Positions 50,808 to 60,116 of a DNA stretch of 64,000 nucleotides are shown here, in pieces; position 1 is the stretch's first letter; each line of letters starts with the position of its first letter. The notes under the pieces are model-generated. The model worked only from the letters and a program-made list of their open reading frames with translations. It made no database searches and had not been told where the DNA came from. Location: NCBI RefSeq assembly GCF_039544105.1, contig NZ_BAABLA010000112.1, one strand, 5' to 3'. Source of the stretch: Haloechinothrix_A salitolerans. Lineage in GTDB: Bacteria > Actinomycetota > Actinomycetes > Mycobacteriales > Pseudonocardiaceae. Both the position numbers and the translations under genes were made by a program.

Positions 50808-52492
50808 TCCGCATCGGCAACGCCTCCGGCTTCTACGGCGACCGCTTCGCCGCCGTCAACGAGATGCTCACCGGCGGTGAGCTGGACTACCTCACCGGCG
50901 ACTACCTCGCCGAACTGACCATGCTCATCCTTGGCCGCGACCTCATGAAGGACCCGAACCGCGGCTACGCCAAGACGTTCCTGCGGCAGATGCGGGAGAA
51001 CCTAGCGCTCGCCGTCGAGAAAGACGTGAAAGTCGTCGTCAACGCTGGCGGGCTCAACCCGGCCGGGCTCGCGCACGCGCTGCGGGAGCTGGCCACTGAA
51101 CTGGACGTCGACGCCAGGATCGCGCACGTCGAGGGCGATGACCTGCGGTCTCGCGCCGAGGAACTGGACCTCGGCCAGCCGCTGACCGCCAACGCCTATC
51201 TCGGCGCGTGGGGGATCGTTGAGTGCTTGCGCGGCGGCGCGAACGTCGTCGTGACCGGCCGGGTCACCGACGCGTCGCTGGTCGTCGGACCCGCTGCCGC
51301 CCACTACGGCTGGAGCCCGGAGGACTACGACGCGCTCGCGGGCGCGGTCGTCGCGGGCCACGTCATCGAGTGCGGTGCGCAGGCAACGGGCGGCAACTAC
51401 GCGTTCTTCACCGAGTTGGACTCACTCGACCGGCCTGGCTTCCCGATCGCGGAAATCGCTGCGGACGGCAGCAGCGTCATCACCAAGCACGACGGCACGG
51501 GCGGCGCGGTAAGCCTCGGCACGGTCACCGCGCAACTGCTGTACGAAATCGCGGGCCCGCGCTACGCCGGACCGGACGTCACCGCGCGGTTCGACACGAT
51601 CCAACTCGCCGAGGACGGCCCCGACCGCGTCAGGATCTCCGAAGTGCGCGGTGAGCCGCCACCTCCGGATCTGAAAGTGTGCCTGAATACCCTCGGCGGG
51701 TTCCGCAACGCCGTGATGTTCGTGCTCACCGGACTCGATATCGAGGCTAAAGCCGAGCTGATCAAACGTCAGGTGCACGCGGCCCTCGCGGACAATCCGC
51801 CTGCCGAGATCGACTGGACCCTGGCGCGCACGGACGTCGAGGACGCGCCAACCGAGCAGCGGGCCAGCGCGCTGTTGCAGTGCGCGGTCAAGGACACCGA
51901 CGCCGCCAAGATCGGCAGGCCGTTCAGTGGCGCGGCGATCGAGCTGGCGCTGGCCAGCTACCCAGGCTTCACCGTCACCGCGCCGCCGTCGGACGCCTCG
52001 CCGTACGGCGTGTACCGGGCGGCGTTCGTGGACGCCAAGGCGGTGCCGCACGTGGCGGTAGCACCGGACGGAACCCGCACCGACATCGCCCCGGCGGCAC
52101 GCACGCAGCAACTCACCGAGGTTGCGGAACCCGCGCTGCCTGAGCCGCTGGCAGTCGGACCGACGCGCCGCGTCCCACTGGGCACGATCGCTGGCGCACG
52201 CAGCGGTGACAAGGGCGGCAGTGCCAATCTCGGCGTCTGGGTGCGCTCCGAGCAGGCCTGGCGCTGGCTGGTGCACACGCTCACCGTCGACGAGCTGCGG
52301 CGGCTGCTGCCGGAGACCGCCGAGCTGCCGGTCACGCGGCACGTGTTCGGCAACCTGTTGGCACTGAACTTCGTCATCGACGACATCCTCGGCCAGGGTG
52401 TCGCGTCCCAGGCCCGGTTCGACCCGCAGGCCAAGGGCCTCGGCGAGTGGCTGCGGTCCCGCCACATCGACATCCCGGAGGAACTTCTGTGA
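50804..52492 (+). CDS. atuA: AtuA-like protein (DUF1446)
   Basis: 562 aa. N-terminal DUF1446 region: IGNASGFYGDRFAAVNEMLTGGELDYLTGDYLAELTM, VVVNAGGLNPAGL, GRVTDASLVVGPAA. C-terminal ~100-residue domain: GTIAGARSGDKGGSANLGVWVRS. AtuA is required for acyclic terpene (citronellol/geraniol) growth in Pseudomonas, but its reaction is not well defined; a hydratase role for the carboxylated acyl-CoA has been proposed. GTGA overlap with the gene before and after shows tight coupling. Confidence 0.87.
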   Translation: MIRIGNASGFYGDRFAAVNEMLTGGELDYLTGDYLAELTMLILGRDLMKDPNRGYAKTFLRQMRENLALAVEKDVKVVVNAGGLNPAGLAHALRELATELDVDARIAHVEGDDLRSRAEELDLGQPLTANAYLGAWGIVECLRGGANVVVTGRVTDASLVVGPAAAHYGWSPEDYDALAGAVVAGHVIECGAQATGGNYAFFTELDSLDRPGFPIAEIAADGSSVITKHDGTGGAVSLGTVTAQLLYEIAGPRYAGPDVTARFDTIQLAEDGPDRVRISEVRGEPPPPDLKVCLNTLGGFRNAVMFVLTGLDIEAKAELIKRQVHAALADNPPAEIDWTLARTDVEDAPTEQRASALLQCAVKDTDAAKIGRPFSGAAIELALASYPGFTVTAPPSDASPYGVYRAAFVDAKAVPHVAVAPDGTRTDIAPAARTQQLTEVAEPALPEPLAVGPTRRVPLGTIAGARSGDKGGSANLGVWVRSEQAWRWLVHTLTVDELRRLLPETAELPVTRHVFGNLLALNFVIDDILGQGVASQARFDPQAKGLGEWLRSRHIDIPEELL

Positions 52493-53634
52493 CCGACTTG
52501 TTCGAGACGCCGGAACGCATGGCGTTGCGGGAGACCGTGCGGCGGTTCACCCGTGAGCAGATCCTGCCGCACCAGGACGACTGGGAGCGCGAGGGCGAGC
52601 TGCCGCGCGACCTGCACCGCAAGGCGGCCGAGATCGGGCTGCTGGGGCTGGCGTTCCCGGAAGAACACGGCGGCGGTGGTGGCGACGCGATCGACGCGCT
52701 GGTCGTGGCCGAGGAGATGATCTACGCGGGCGCGTCCGGTGGCCTGATCGCGTCACTGTTCACGCACGGCATCGCGCTGCCGCACATCGCGACCGCGAAC
52801 GACCCGGCGCAGATCGACCGCTGGGTACGGCCCACGCTCGCCGGGGAGACGATCGGCTCGCTGGCGATCACCGAACCGGATGGCGGCTCCGACGTCGCTG
52901 GTATCCGCACCACCGCCAAGCGCGACGGCGATGACTACGTCGTCAACGGCGCCAAGACGTTCATCACCTCCGGCTGCCGGGCGGACTTCGTGACGACGGC
53001 GGTGCGCACAGGCGGGCCGGGAGCACATGGCGTGTCGTTGCTAGTGATCGAGCGGGACACGCCGGGCTTCACGGTGTCACGCAAGCTGGACAAGATGGGG
53101 TGGCGCTGCTCGGACACCGCCGAGCTGTCGTTCGCCGACTGCCGGGTGCCCGCGTCGAACCTGGTCGGTGAGGAGAACACCGGCTTCGTCCAGATCGCGC
53201 AGAACTTCGTGAGCGAACGGCTCAGCCTCGCGGTGCAGGCCTACGCGGCGGCGCAGCGGTGTCTCGACGTGACCGTGGCGTGGTGTCGTGACAGGGAGAC
53301 GTTCGGACGGCCACTGATCTCGCGGCAACTGGTGCAGCACAAACTCACCGAAATGGCGCGGCGCACCGATGTCGCCCGGGTCTACACCCGCGACCTGGCA
53401 CGCCGGTACATCGCGGGCGAGAACGTGCTGACGCAGGTGGCGTTCGCGAAGAACACCGCCGTCGAGGCGGGCGAGTGGGTCGCCAACGAGGCGGTCCAGC
53501 TGCACGGCGGGCTCGGCTACATGACCGAGTCCGAAGTGGAGCGTCAGTACCGGGACATGCGGATCCTGGGCATCGGTGGCGGCACGAACGAGATCATGAA
53601 CGGTCTCGCGGCGAAGTTGTTGGGGTACTCATGA
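52489..53634 (+). CDS. Acyl-CoA dehydrogenase (first of two)
   Basis: FAD enzyme of 381 aa. LAITEPDGGSDVAGIRTTA is the first signature, and GGLGYMTESEVERQYRDMRILGIGGGTNEIM is the C-terminal signature. The usual catalytic base is the Glu of the conserved RD-x-R-I-x2-I-x-EGT context; here the segment is RDMRILGIGGGTNEI, so a Gly replaces Glu at that place and the base may be elsewhere, as in isovaleryl-CoA-type enzymes. Starts with GTG 52489 after GGAGGA. Confidence 0.88.
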   Translation: MTDLFETPERMALRETVRRFTREQILPHQDDWEREGELPRDLHRKAAEIGLLGLAFPEEHGGGGGDAIDALVVAEEMIYAGASGGLIASLFTHGIALPHIATANDPAQIDRWVRPTLAGETIGSLAITEPDGGSDVAGIRTTAKRDGDDYVVNGAKTFITSGCRADFVTTAVRTGGPGAHGVSLLVIERDTPGFTVSRKLDKMGWRCSDTAELSFADCRVPASNLVGEENTGFVQIAQNFVSERLSLAVQAYAAAQRCLDVTVAWCRDRETFGRPLISRQLVQHKLTEMARRTDVARVYTRDLARRYIAGENVLTQVAFAKNTAVEAGEWVANEAVQLHGGLGYMTESEVERQYRDMRILGIGGGTNEIMNGLAAKLLGYS

Positions 53635-53700
53635 GGACTGCTCGCGGGTCCGAATCATTGGGCTTTGGGACTGCTCGCAGGCGTGAGGGCCGCTCGCGGG
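53635..53700 (+). repeat. Short direct repeats between dehydrogenase and carboxylase genes
   Basis: GGACTGCTCGC occurs at 53635-53645 and again at 53668-53678, with a third partial match (GGCCGCTCGCGGG) at 53688-53700. They fill the only sizeable gap (about 100 bases) in an otherwise overlapping operon. The origin is unclear; small tandem duplication is the simplest reading. Confidence 0.5.
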
Positions 53701-53734
53701 CCCGAACTGAAGCGCCGGAATCATCGGAGGCAGC

Positions 53735-55333
53735 ATGACGGCACTGCGCACCAGCGTCGATCCGGCGGCAGAGGACTTCGCGGAGTACCGCGATGCGATG
53801 CTGACCAAGCTCGACGAGCTGGAAACCGAACACGCCAAGGCCATCGAGGGCGGTGGCGAGAAGTACACCGAACGGCACCGCAAACGCGGCAAACTGCTCG
53901 CGCGGGAACGTATCGAGCTGCTGATCGACGAGGACTCACCGTTCCTGGAGCTGTCGCCACTCGCGGCGTGGGGCTCGGACTACAAGGTCGGGGCGAGCAT
54001 GGTCACCGGCATCGGCGTCGTGGAAGGCGTCGAGTGCATGATCATCGCCAGCGACCCGACGGTCAAAGGCGGGTCGATGAACCCATGGAGCGTCAAGAAG
54101 GGCTTCCGCGCCGCCGACATCGCCGCGCAGAACCGGCTACCGACGATCAACCTGGTCGAGTCGGGCGGCGCTGACCTGCCGACGCAGAAGGAGATCTTCA
54201 TCCCGGGCGGCCGCACCTTCCGTGACCTGACCCGCGCGTCGAAGGAGCGAGTGCCCACCGTGGCGCTGGTGTTCGGCAACTCGACAGCAGGCGGCGCGTA
54301 CCTGCCTGGCATGTCGGACTACGTCGTCATGGTCAAGGAACAGGCGAAGGTGTTCCTGGGCGGTCCACCGCTGGTCAAGATGGCCACCGGAGAGGAATCG
54401 GACGACGAGTCGTTGGGCGGCGCGGAAATGCACGCCAGGACTTCTGGCCTCGCGGACTATCTCGCGGTGGACGAGGAGGACGCGATCAGGCTCGGCCGCA
54501 GCATCATCAAGCGGCTCAACTGGAACAAGAAGGGGCCGTCGCCGAAGCCGTCCTACTCCGAGCCGCGTTACGACGCCGAGGATCTGCTCGGCATCGTGCC
54601 CACCGACCTGAAGGTGCCGTTCGATCCGCGCGAGGTCATCGCCCGCGTCGTGGACGGCTCTGACTTCGACGAGTTCAAGCCGCTGTACGGATCGAGCCTG
54701 GTCACCGGGTGGGCGGACATCCACGGCTACCCGGTCGGCATCCTCGCCAACGCGCGTGGCGTGCTGTTCAGCGAGGAATCACAGAAAGCCACGCAGTTCA
54801 TTCAGTTGGCGAACCAGTCAGACACGCCGTTGCTGTTCCTGCACAACACCACCGGCTACATGGTCGGCAAGAACTACGAGCAGAACGGCATCATCAAGCA
54901 TGGCGCGATGATGATCAACGCGGTGTCGAACTCGACGGTGCCGCACATCTCGGTGCTCATGGGCGCGTCGTACGGCGCGGGCCACTACGGCATGTGCGGG
55001 CGCGCGTACGACCCGAGGTTCCTGTTCGCGTGGCCGAGTGCGAAGTCCGCCGTGATGGGTGGTCAGCAGCTCGCCGGGGTGCTCTCGATCGTCGCGCGGG
55101 CGTCCGCCGAGAGCAGGGGACAGGCCTACGACGAGGACCAGGACGCCGCGATGCGCGCCATGGTCGAGGGCCAGATCGAAGCGGAGTCGGTGCCGACGTT
55201 CCTCTCGGGGATGCTCTACGACGACGGCATCATCGACCCCCGCGACACCCGCACCGTGCTCGGCATGAGCCTGTCCGCGATCCACAACGGACCAGTCGAA
55301 GGAGCGAGGGGCTATGGCGTCTTCCGCATGTAA
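53735..55333 (+). CDS. Acyl-CoA carboxylase carboxyltransferase (beta) subunit, AtuC/MccB-like
   Basis: 532 aa, crotonase-fold twin domains. LVESGGADLPTQKEIFIPGG, FGNSTAGGAYLPGMSDYVVMV and HNTTGYMVGKNYEQNGIIKHGAMMINAV place it with methylcrotonyl- and geranyl-CoA carboxylase beta subunits rather than propionyl-CoA types. It moves carboxyl from biotin to the gamma carbon of a 3-methyl-2-enoyl-CoA. Which chain length it uses cannot be read off safely. ATG 53735 with CGGAGG upstream. It overlaps the biotin subunit gene. Confidence 0.9.
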   Translation: MTALRTSVDPAAEDFAEYRDAMLTKLDELETEHAKAIEGGGEKYTERHRKRGKLLARERIELLIDEDSPFLELSPLAAWGSDYKVGASMVTGIGVVEGVECMIIASDPTVKGGSMNPWSVKKGFRAADIAAQNRLPTINLVESGGADLPTQKEIFIPGGRTFRDLTRASKERVPTVALVFGNSTAGGAYLPGMSDYVVMVKEQAKVFLGGPPLVKMATGEESDDESLGGAEMHARTSGLADYLAVDEEDAIRLGRSIIKRLNWNKKGPSPKPSYSEPRYDAEDLLGIVPTDLKVPFDPREVIARVVDGSDFDEFKPLYGSSLVTGWADIHGYPVGILANARGVLFSEESQKATQFIQLANQSDTPLLFLHNTTGYMVGKNYEQNGIIKHGAMMINAVSNSTVPHISVLMGASYGAGHYGMCGRAYDPRFLFAWPSAKSAVMGGQQLAGVLSIVARASAESRGQAYDEDQDAAMRAMVEGQIEAESVPTFLSGMLYDDGIIDPRDTRTVLGMSLSAIHNGPVEGARGYGVFRM

Positions 55334-57299
55334 CCCAATGATCAACTCCGTGCTGGTGGCCAACCGGGGTGAGATCGCGCGCCGCGTGTTCCGCAGCTGC
55401 GCGGACGCCGGGATCGGCACCGTCGCCGTGTACTCGGACGCGGACGCCGATCTGCCGCACACCCGCGAGGCCGACGCCGCGGTCCGGCTGCCGGGCAACA
55501 CGCCCGCCGAGACATACCTGCGGGGAGACCTCATTATCGAGGCCGCGCGGCAGGCGGGCGCGGACGCCATTCACCCCGGCTACGGCTTCCTGTCTGAGAA
55601 CGCCGACTTCGCGCGGGCCGTCGTCGATGCCGGACTCACGTGGATCGGACCACCACCCGCCGCGATCGCCTCGATGGGGTCCAAGGTCGAGGCCAAGCGC
55701 ATCATGGCGGACGCCGGTGTACCGGTGCTGTCCGAACTGGACCCCGCCGAGATCACCGAGGACCAACTCCCGGTGCTGGTCAAGGCGTCCGCCGGTGGTG
55801 GTGGGCGCGGCATGCGCGTGGTCCACGACCTCAACGCGCTGGATGACGCTGTGAAGGCCGCTTCCGCCGAGGCGGGGTCCGCGTTCGGCGATGCCACGGT
55901 GTTCTGCGAGCGCTACCTACCCACCGGACGTCACATCGAGGTGCAGGTGCTTGCCGACGAGCACGGCACCATCTGGGCGGTTGGCGAGCGCGAGTGCTCC
56001 ATCCAGCGCCGCCACCAGAAGGTCATCGAGGAAGCGCCGTCGCCGCTGGTGGACGACGCGATGCGGCAGCAACTCTTCGACGCCGCTCGCGCCGCCGCCA
56101 AGGCCATCGGCTACGTCGGCGCCGGCACGGTCGAGTTCCTGGCGACCGACGACGGCGAGTTCTTCTTCCTCGAGATGAACACCCGCCTCCAGGTCGAACA
56201 CCCGGTCACCGAGTGTGTCACTGGCCTCGACCTGGTCGGGCTGCAACTGCGGATCGCGGAGTCCGACCGTCTGCCACCGGAGCCGCCTGCCCAGCACGGA
56301 CACGCCATCGAGGTGCGTCTCTACGCCGAGGACCCTGCCCATGCCTGGCAGCCGCAGAGCGGCACCATCCACGCGCTCGACGTCCCGCGCGTCGCTACGG
56401 AGTTCCGCATCCCACCGCGCGGCGGCATCCGGCTCGACTCCGGGTTCGAGAGCGGCTCGGTCGTCGGGGTGCACTACGACCCAATGCTGGCCAAGGTCAT
56501 CGCGATGGCACCCACGCGCGGGGAGGCCGCGAGGGCGCTCGCGGCGGCGCTGGCGGGCAGCAAGATCCACGGCCTCGTGACCAACCGGGACCTATTGGTC
56601 ACCGTGTTGCGGCACCCGGCGTTCCTGGCGGGGGAGACCGACACCGCGTTCTTCGAGCGCCACGGCCTCGACACGTTGGCCACACCGCTGGCCGACGACC
56701 GCGCGCGCCAGCTCAGCGCGTTGGCGGCGGCGCTCGCGGAGGCCGCAGCCAACCGGGCGCAGGCGAAGGTCCTCGCGGGACTGCCGAGCGGCTGGCGCAA
56801 CGTCCCCTCGCAGCGGCAGCGCAAGAGCTACCGCGTCGGTGAGGACACCGTCGACGTCGACTACCGCATCACGCGCACCGGACTCACCGCGGCGGGCTAC
56901 GACGACGTCGAGCTGGTGTCGTCCACACCGGACCGGGTCGTGCTCACCGTCGCCGGGGTGCGGCGCACCTTCGACGTCGCCCGCTACGGCGACCTCACCT
57001 GCGTCGACTCACCACTCGGGCCGGTCAGCCTGCGCAGACTGCCGCGCTACACCGACCCGGACGCCGCCGTGCCCGCCGGGTCGCTGCTCGCGCCGATGCC
57101 CGGCTCGGTGCTGCGGGTCGCCGTGGCGCAGGGCGACACCGTCCAGTCAGGACAACCGCTGCTGTGGCTCGAGGCGATGAAGATGGAACACCAGATCAGC
57201 GCACCGGCTGACGGCGTCGTCGCCGAACTACCGGTCAGCCAGGGACAACAGGTCGACGTCGGCACCGTGCTCGCCGTCGTGCACGCCGAGGAGGGCTAA
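55314..57299 (+). CDS. Biotin carboxylase/carrier (alpha) subunit of acyl-CoA carboxylase, AtuF/MccA-like
   Basis: 661 aa. Biotin carboxylase domain at ~8-450: SVLVANRGEIARRVFRSC, HPGYGFLSENADFARA, the ATP-grasp glycine loop KASAGGGGRGMRVV, FFLEMNTRLQVEHPVTE. The C-terminal carrier domain has the biotinylated lysine in WLEAMKMEHQISAP. Partner of the carboxyltransferase just upstream; the 20-base overlap supports 1:1 synthesis. ATG 55314 with GGAG at nine bases; ATG 55338 is an alternative. Confidence 0.92.
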   Translation: MASSACNPMINSVLVANRGEIARRVFRSCADAGIGTVAVYSDADADLPHTREADAAVRLPGNTPAETYLRGDLIIEAARQAGADAIHPGYGFLSENADFARAVVDAGLTWIGPPPAAIASMGSKVEAKRIMADAGVPVLSELDPAEITEDQLPVLVKASAGGGGRGMRVVHDLNALDDAVKAASAEAGSAFGDATVFCERYLPTGRHIEVQVLADEHGTIWAVGERECSIQRRHQKVIEEAPSPLVDDAMRQQLFDAARAAAKAIGYVGAGTVEFLATDDGEFFFLEMNTRLQVEHPVTECVTGLDLVGLQLRIAESDRLPPEPPAQHGHAIEVRLYAEDPAHAWQPQSGTIHALDVPRVATEFRIPPRGGIRLDSGFESGSVVGVHYDPMLAKVIAMAPTRGEAARALAAALAGSKIHGLVTNRDLLVTVLRHPAFLAGETDTAFFERHGLDTLATPLADDRARQLSALAAALAEAAANRAQAKVLAGLPSGWRNVPSQRQRKSYRVGEDTVDVDYRITRTGLTAAGYDDVELVSSTPDRVVLTVAGVRRTFDVARYGDLTCVDSPLGPVSLRRLPRYTDPDAAVPAGSLLAPMPGSVLRVAVAQGDTVQSGQPLLWLEAMKMEHQISAPADGVVAELPVSQGQQVDVGTVLAVVHAEEG

Positions 57300-57302
57300 C
57301 GC

Positions 57303-58466
57303 ATGAACAACTTCACCGAGACCGAAGAACGCCAGGCGCTGCGCAAGGCGGTGTATGACTTCGGCAGCAAGTACGGCCACGAGTACTACCTCAAGGTGGC
57401 CCGCGAAGGTGGCCACACCACCGAGGTCTGGGACGAAGCCGGCAAGCTCGGCTACATGGGCGTCGCCGTGCCGGAGGAATACGGCGGCGGTGGCGGCGGC
57501 ATCGGTGACCTCGCCGCCGTCTGCGAGGAGCTGTGCGCCGCGGGGACGCCGCTGCTGCTGATGGTCGTCTCGCCCGCGATCTGCGGCACGGTCATCGCCC
57601 GCTACGGCACCGACGAGCAGAAGCAGCACTGGCTGCCCCGGTTCGCCACCGGCGAGCTACGGATGGCGTTCGCCATCACCGAGCCCGACGCGGGTTCCAA
57701 CTCGCACAAGATCACCACCACCGCGCGGCAGGACGGTGACGACTGGGTCCTCAACGGCCAGAAGGTGTTCATCTCCGGCGTCGATGAGGCGGAAGCCGTG
57801 CTGGTGGTCGGCCGCACCGAAGACGCGAGGACCGGCAAGCTGAAGCCCGCGTTGTTCATCGTGCCCACCGACGCGCCCGGCTTCGAGGCCCAGCACATCC
57901 CGATGGACATCGTCTCCGCCGACAAGCAGTTCACGCTCTTCTTCGACAACCTCAGGCTGCCCAAGAACGCGCTGGTCGGGGAGAGCACCGACACCGCGCT
58001 GCTGCAGCTGTTCGCCGGGCTCAACCCGGAACGCATCATGGGCGCGGCGTTCTCGCTCGGCCTGGCGCGATTGGCGCTGAACAAGGCCACCGAGTACGCC
58101 AAGACGCGCAACGTGTGGGGTGCGCCGATCGGCTCCCACCAGGGCATCGCGCACCCGCTCGCGCAGATCAAGGTGGAGATCGAGCTAGCGAAGCTGATGA
58201 CGCAGAAGGCGGCCGCGCTCTACGAAGCCGGCGACGACATGGGCGCGGGCGAGGCAGCCAACATGGCCAAGTACGCCGCCGCCGAAGCCGCTGTGCACGC
58301 CGTTGACCAGGCGGTGCACACCCACGGTGGCAACGGGCTCGCCACCGAGTACGGCCTGGGTGCGATGATCGCGGCCGTGCGGGTCGGGCGAATCGCGCCG
58401 GTGAGCAGGGAGATGATCCTGAACTTCGTGGCGCAGCATAGCCTTGACCTGCCGAAGTCGTACTAA
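57303..58466 (+). CDS. Acyl-CoA dehydrogenase (second), AtuD-like
   Basis: 387 aa. MAFAITEPDAGSNSHKITTTA and VFISGVDEAEAVLVVGR are FAD-binding and substrate-side motifs; NPERIMGAAFSLGLARLALNKATEYAKTRNVWG is the helical signature. The C-terminal segment reads TEYGLGAMIAAVRVGRIAPVSREMILNFVAQ, unlike the standard RDARI-GT-EI pattern. It differs clearly from the first dehydrogenase, so the two likely act at different steps. Three bases after the carboxylase subunit. Confidence 0.88.
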   Translation: MNNFTETEERQALRKAVYDFGSKYGHEYYLKVAREGGHTTEVWDEAGKLGYMGVAVPEEYGGGGGGIGDLAAVCEELCAAGTPLLLMVVSPAICGTVIARYGTDEQKQHWLPRFATGELRMAFAITEPDAGSNSHKITTTARQDGDDWVLNGQKVFISGVDEAEAVLVVGRTEDARTGKLKPALFIVPTDAPGFEAQHIPMDIVSADKQFTLFFDNLRLPKNALVGESTDTALLQLFAGLNPERIMGAAFSLGLARLALNKATEYAKTRNVWGAPIGSHQGIAHPLAQIKVEIELAKLMTQKAAALYEAGDDMGAGEAANMAKYAAAEAAVHAVDQAVHTHGGNGLATEYGLGAMIAAVRVGRIAPVSREMILNFVAQHSLDLPKSY

Positions 58467-58476
58467 GGAGTCATCC

Positions 58477-59313
58477 ATGACATCGCTCGCGGGCAAGACG
58501 CTCATCATGTCGGGCGGCAGCAGGGGCATCGGTGAGGCGATCGCCCTGCGCGCCGCCGCCGACGGCGCCAACGTCGCCATGATCGCCAAGACGGCCGAGC
58601 CGCACCCGAAGCTGCCCGGCACGATCTACACCGCCGCGAAAGCCGTGGAAGAAGCAGGCGGGCAGGCGCTGCCGATCGTTGGTGACATCCGCGACGACGA
58701 GTCCGTCGCCAAGGCGGTCGAAGACACCGTCGCGCGGTTCGGCGGCATCGACGTCGTCGTCAACAACGCCAGCGCGATCGACCTGTCACCGACCGAGCAC
58801 ATCAAGATGAAGAGCTACGACCTGATGCTCGACATCAACACGCGTGGCTCATTCCTGCTGTCGAAGCTGTCGATCCCGCATCTGCGGCACTCCGACAACC
58901 CGCACATCCTGACGTTGTCGCCGCCGATCAGCCTCGACCCGAAGTGGTTCGGCCGCATCGGCACCGGCTACACGATCGCGAAGTACGGCATGAGCCTGGT
59001 GACGCTCGGACTGTCCGAGGAACTGCGCGGCGACGGCATCGCGGCGAACTCGCTGTGGCCCCGGACCACGATCGACACCGCGGCGATCCGCAACGTCGTC
59101 GGCGCGGAACTCGCGAACACGTCGCGTACGCCGCGGATCATGGCGGACGCGGCGCACGCGATCGTCACCAAGCCCAGCAAGGAGACGAGCGGGCAGTTCT
59201 TCATCGACGATGAGGTGCTGGCCGCCGCGGGCGTCACCGACTTCGCGCAGTACCGGCTGTGCGAGCGAGAGGAAGACCTCTCGCCGGACCTGTGGGTCGA
59301 GGGGAGCCGCTGA
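58477..59313 (+). CDS. HSDL2-like short-chain dehydrogenase, AtuB/G-like
   Basis: 278 aa. SGGSRGIGEAIALRAAADGANVAMIAKTAEPHPKLPGTIYTAA is the hallmark of the HSDL2/DUF-type SDRs that carry an insert after beta-2. NNASAIDLSPTEHIKMKSYDLMLDINTRGSF is next, and the catalytic Tyr-x3-Lys is in GYTIAKYGMSL. Probably oxidises a hydroxyacyl or alcohol intermediate of the pathway. ATG 58477 with AAGGAG upstream. Confidence 0.88.
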   Translation: MTSLAGKTLIMSGGSRGIGEAIALRAAADGANVAMIAKTAEPHPKLPGTIYTAAKAVEEAGGQALPIVGDIRDDESVAKAVEDTVARFGGIDVVVNNASAIDLSPTEHIKMKSYDLMLDINTRGSFLLSKLSIPHLRHSDNPHILTLSPPISLDPKWFGRIGTGYTIAKYGMSLVTLGLSEELRGDGIAANSLWPRTTIDTAAIRNVVGAELANTSRTPRIMADAAHAIVTKPSKETSGQFFIDDEVLAAAGVTDFAQYRLCEREEDLSPDLWVEGSR

Positions 59314-59315
59314 GT

Positions 59316-59930
59316 ATGACGTCGGTGCGGCAGCCGCAGCAGGATCGGAGCAGGCAGACGCGGCGGCGGTTGCTGGAGGCCGCCGTCGAGTGCCTGACCG
59401 AGCTGGGCTGGACCCGCACCACCGTGGTGGTCGTCGCCGAGCGGGCCGGGGTGTCGCGCGGCGCGGCACAGCACCACTTCCCGACCCGTGAGGACCTGAT
59501 CAACGCCGCCGTCAACTACGTCTCCGAGGTGCAGCTCGAAGAGCTGGCGGAGCAGGTGGCGGCGTTGCCCACCGACGGCACTCGACGTCGTGCCGTGGTG
59601 GAGATGCTGCTCAACCTCTACACCGGGCCGTCGTTCCGCGCCGCGCTGCACCTGTGGGTGGCCGCGTCCACGGACGAGCCGCTGGGTGCGGTGATCAAGC
59701 CGTTGGAGCGGCAGGTGGGTCGGGAGGCGCACCGGATGGCGGTGAGCCTGCTCGACGTCGATGAGTCCGTGCCTGGCGTGCGCGAGACGGTCCAGGCGAC
59801 GCTGGACCTCGCGCGCGGGCTCGGGCTGGCGAACCTGCTTTCCGACGACACCGCCCGTCGCGCCCGTATCGTCGCGCAGTGGACGTCGATGTTGGAGGCG
59901 GAGCTGGGCGCCGCCACGATGTCGTCGTAG
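59316..59930 (+). CDS. TetR family regulator of the Atu-type operon
   Basis: 204 aa. HTH: AAVECLTELGWTRTTVVVVAERAGVSRGAAQHHFPTREDLI. Placed two bases after the SDR and last in the operon, it probably senses a CoA thioester intermediate and binds the palindrome at 49908-49933 to repress both the operon and the P450. That pairing is inferred. Confidence 0.87.
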   Translation: MTSVRQPQQDRSRQTRRRLLEAAVECLTELGWTRTTVVVVAERAGVSRGAAQHHFPTREDLINAAVNYVSEVQLEELAEQVAALPTDGTRRRAVVEMLLNLYTGPSFRAALHLWVAASTDEPLGAVIKPLERQVGREAHRMAVSLLDVDESVPGVRETVQATLDLARGLGLANLLSDDTARRARIVAQWTSMLEAELGAATMSS

Positions 59931-59960
59931 CGCTCGGCCTGCTCGAAACTCACCCCGCGC

Positions 59961-60010
59961 CGAGTGTGAGTCATTGTGGTCGCGCCAACGACCAGAATGA
60001 CTCACACTCG
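59961..60010. repeat. Palindromic repeat, copy 3
   Basis: Left arm begins CGAGTGTGAGTCATTGTGGT; right arm ends ACCAGAATGACTCACACTCG. The arms match except for the G/C change in the middle and the innermost bases. It follows the TetR gene by 30 bases and could end transcription of the long Atu-type operon. Together with copy 4 it flanks the nuclease-fold gene. Confidence 0.8.
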
Positions 60011-60116
60011 CTCCGCGCTGTGGACAGCAATCCCACCAAGAACGCGCCGAGCCCGAGTTGTCCACAGATTTGCGATAACGGCCCGCGCGGTCGGCCGCTC
60101 CTGGATCGTTGCTGGG

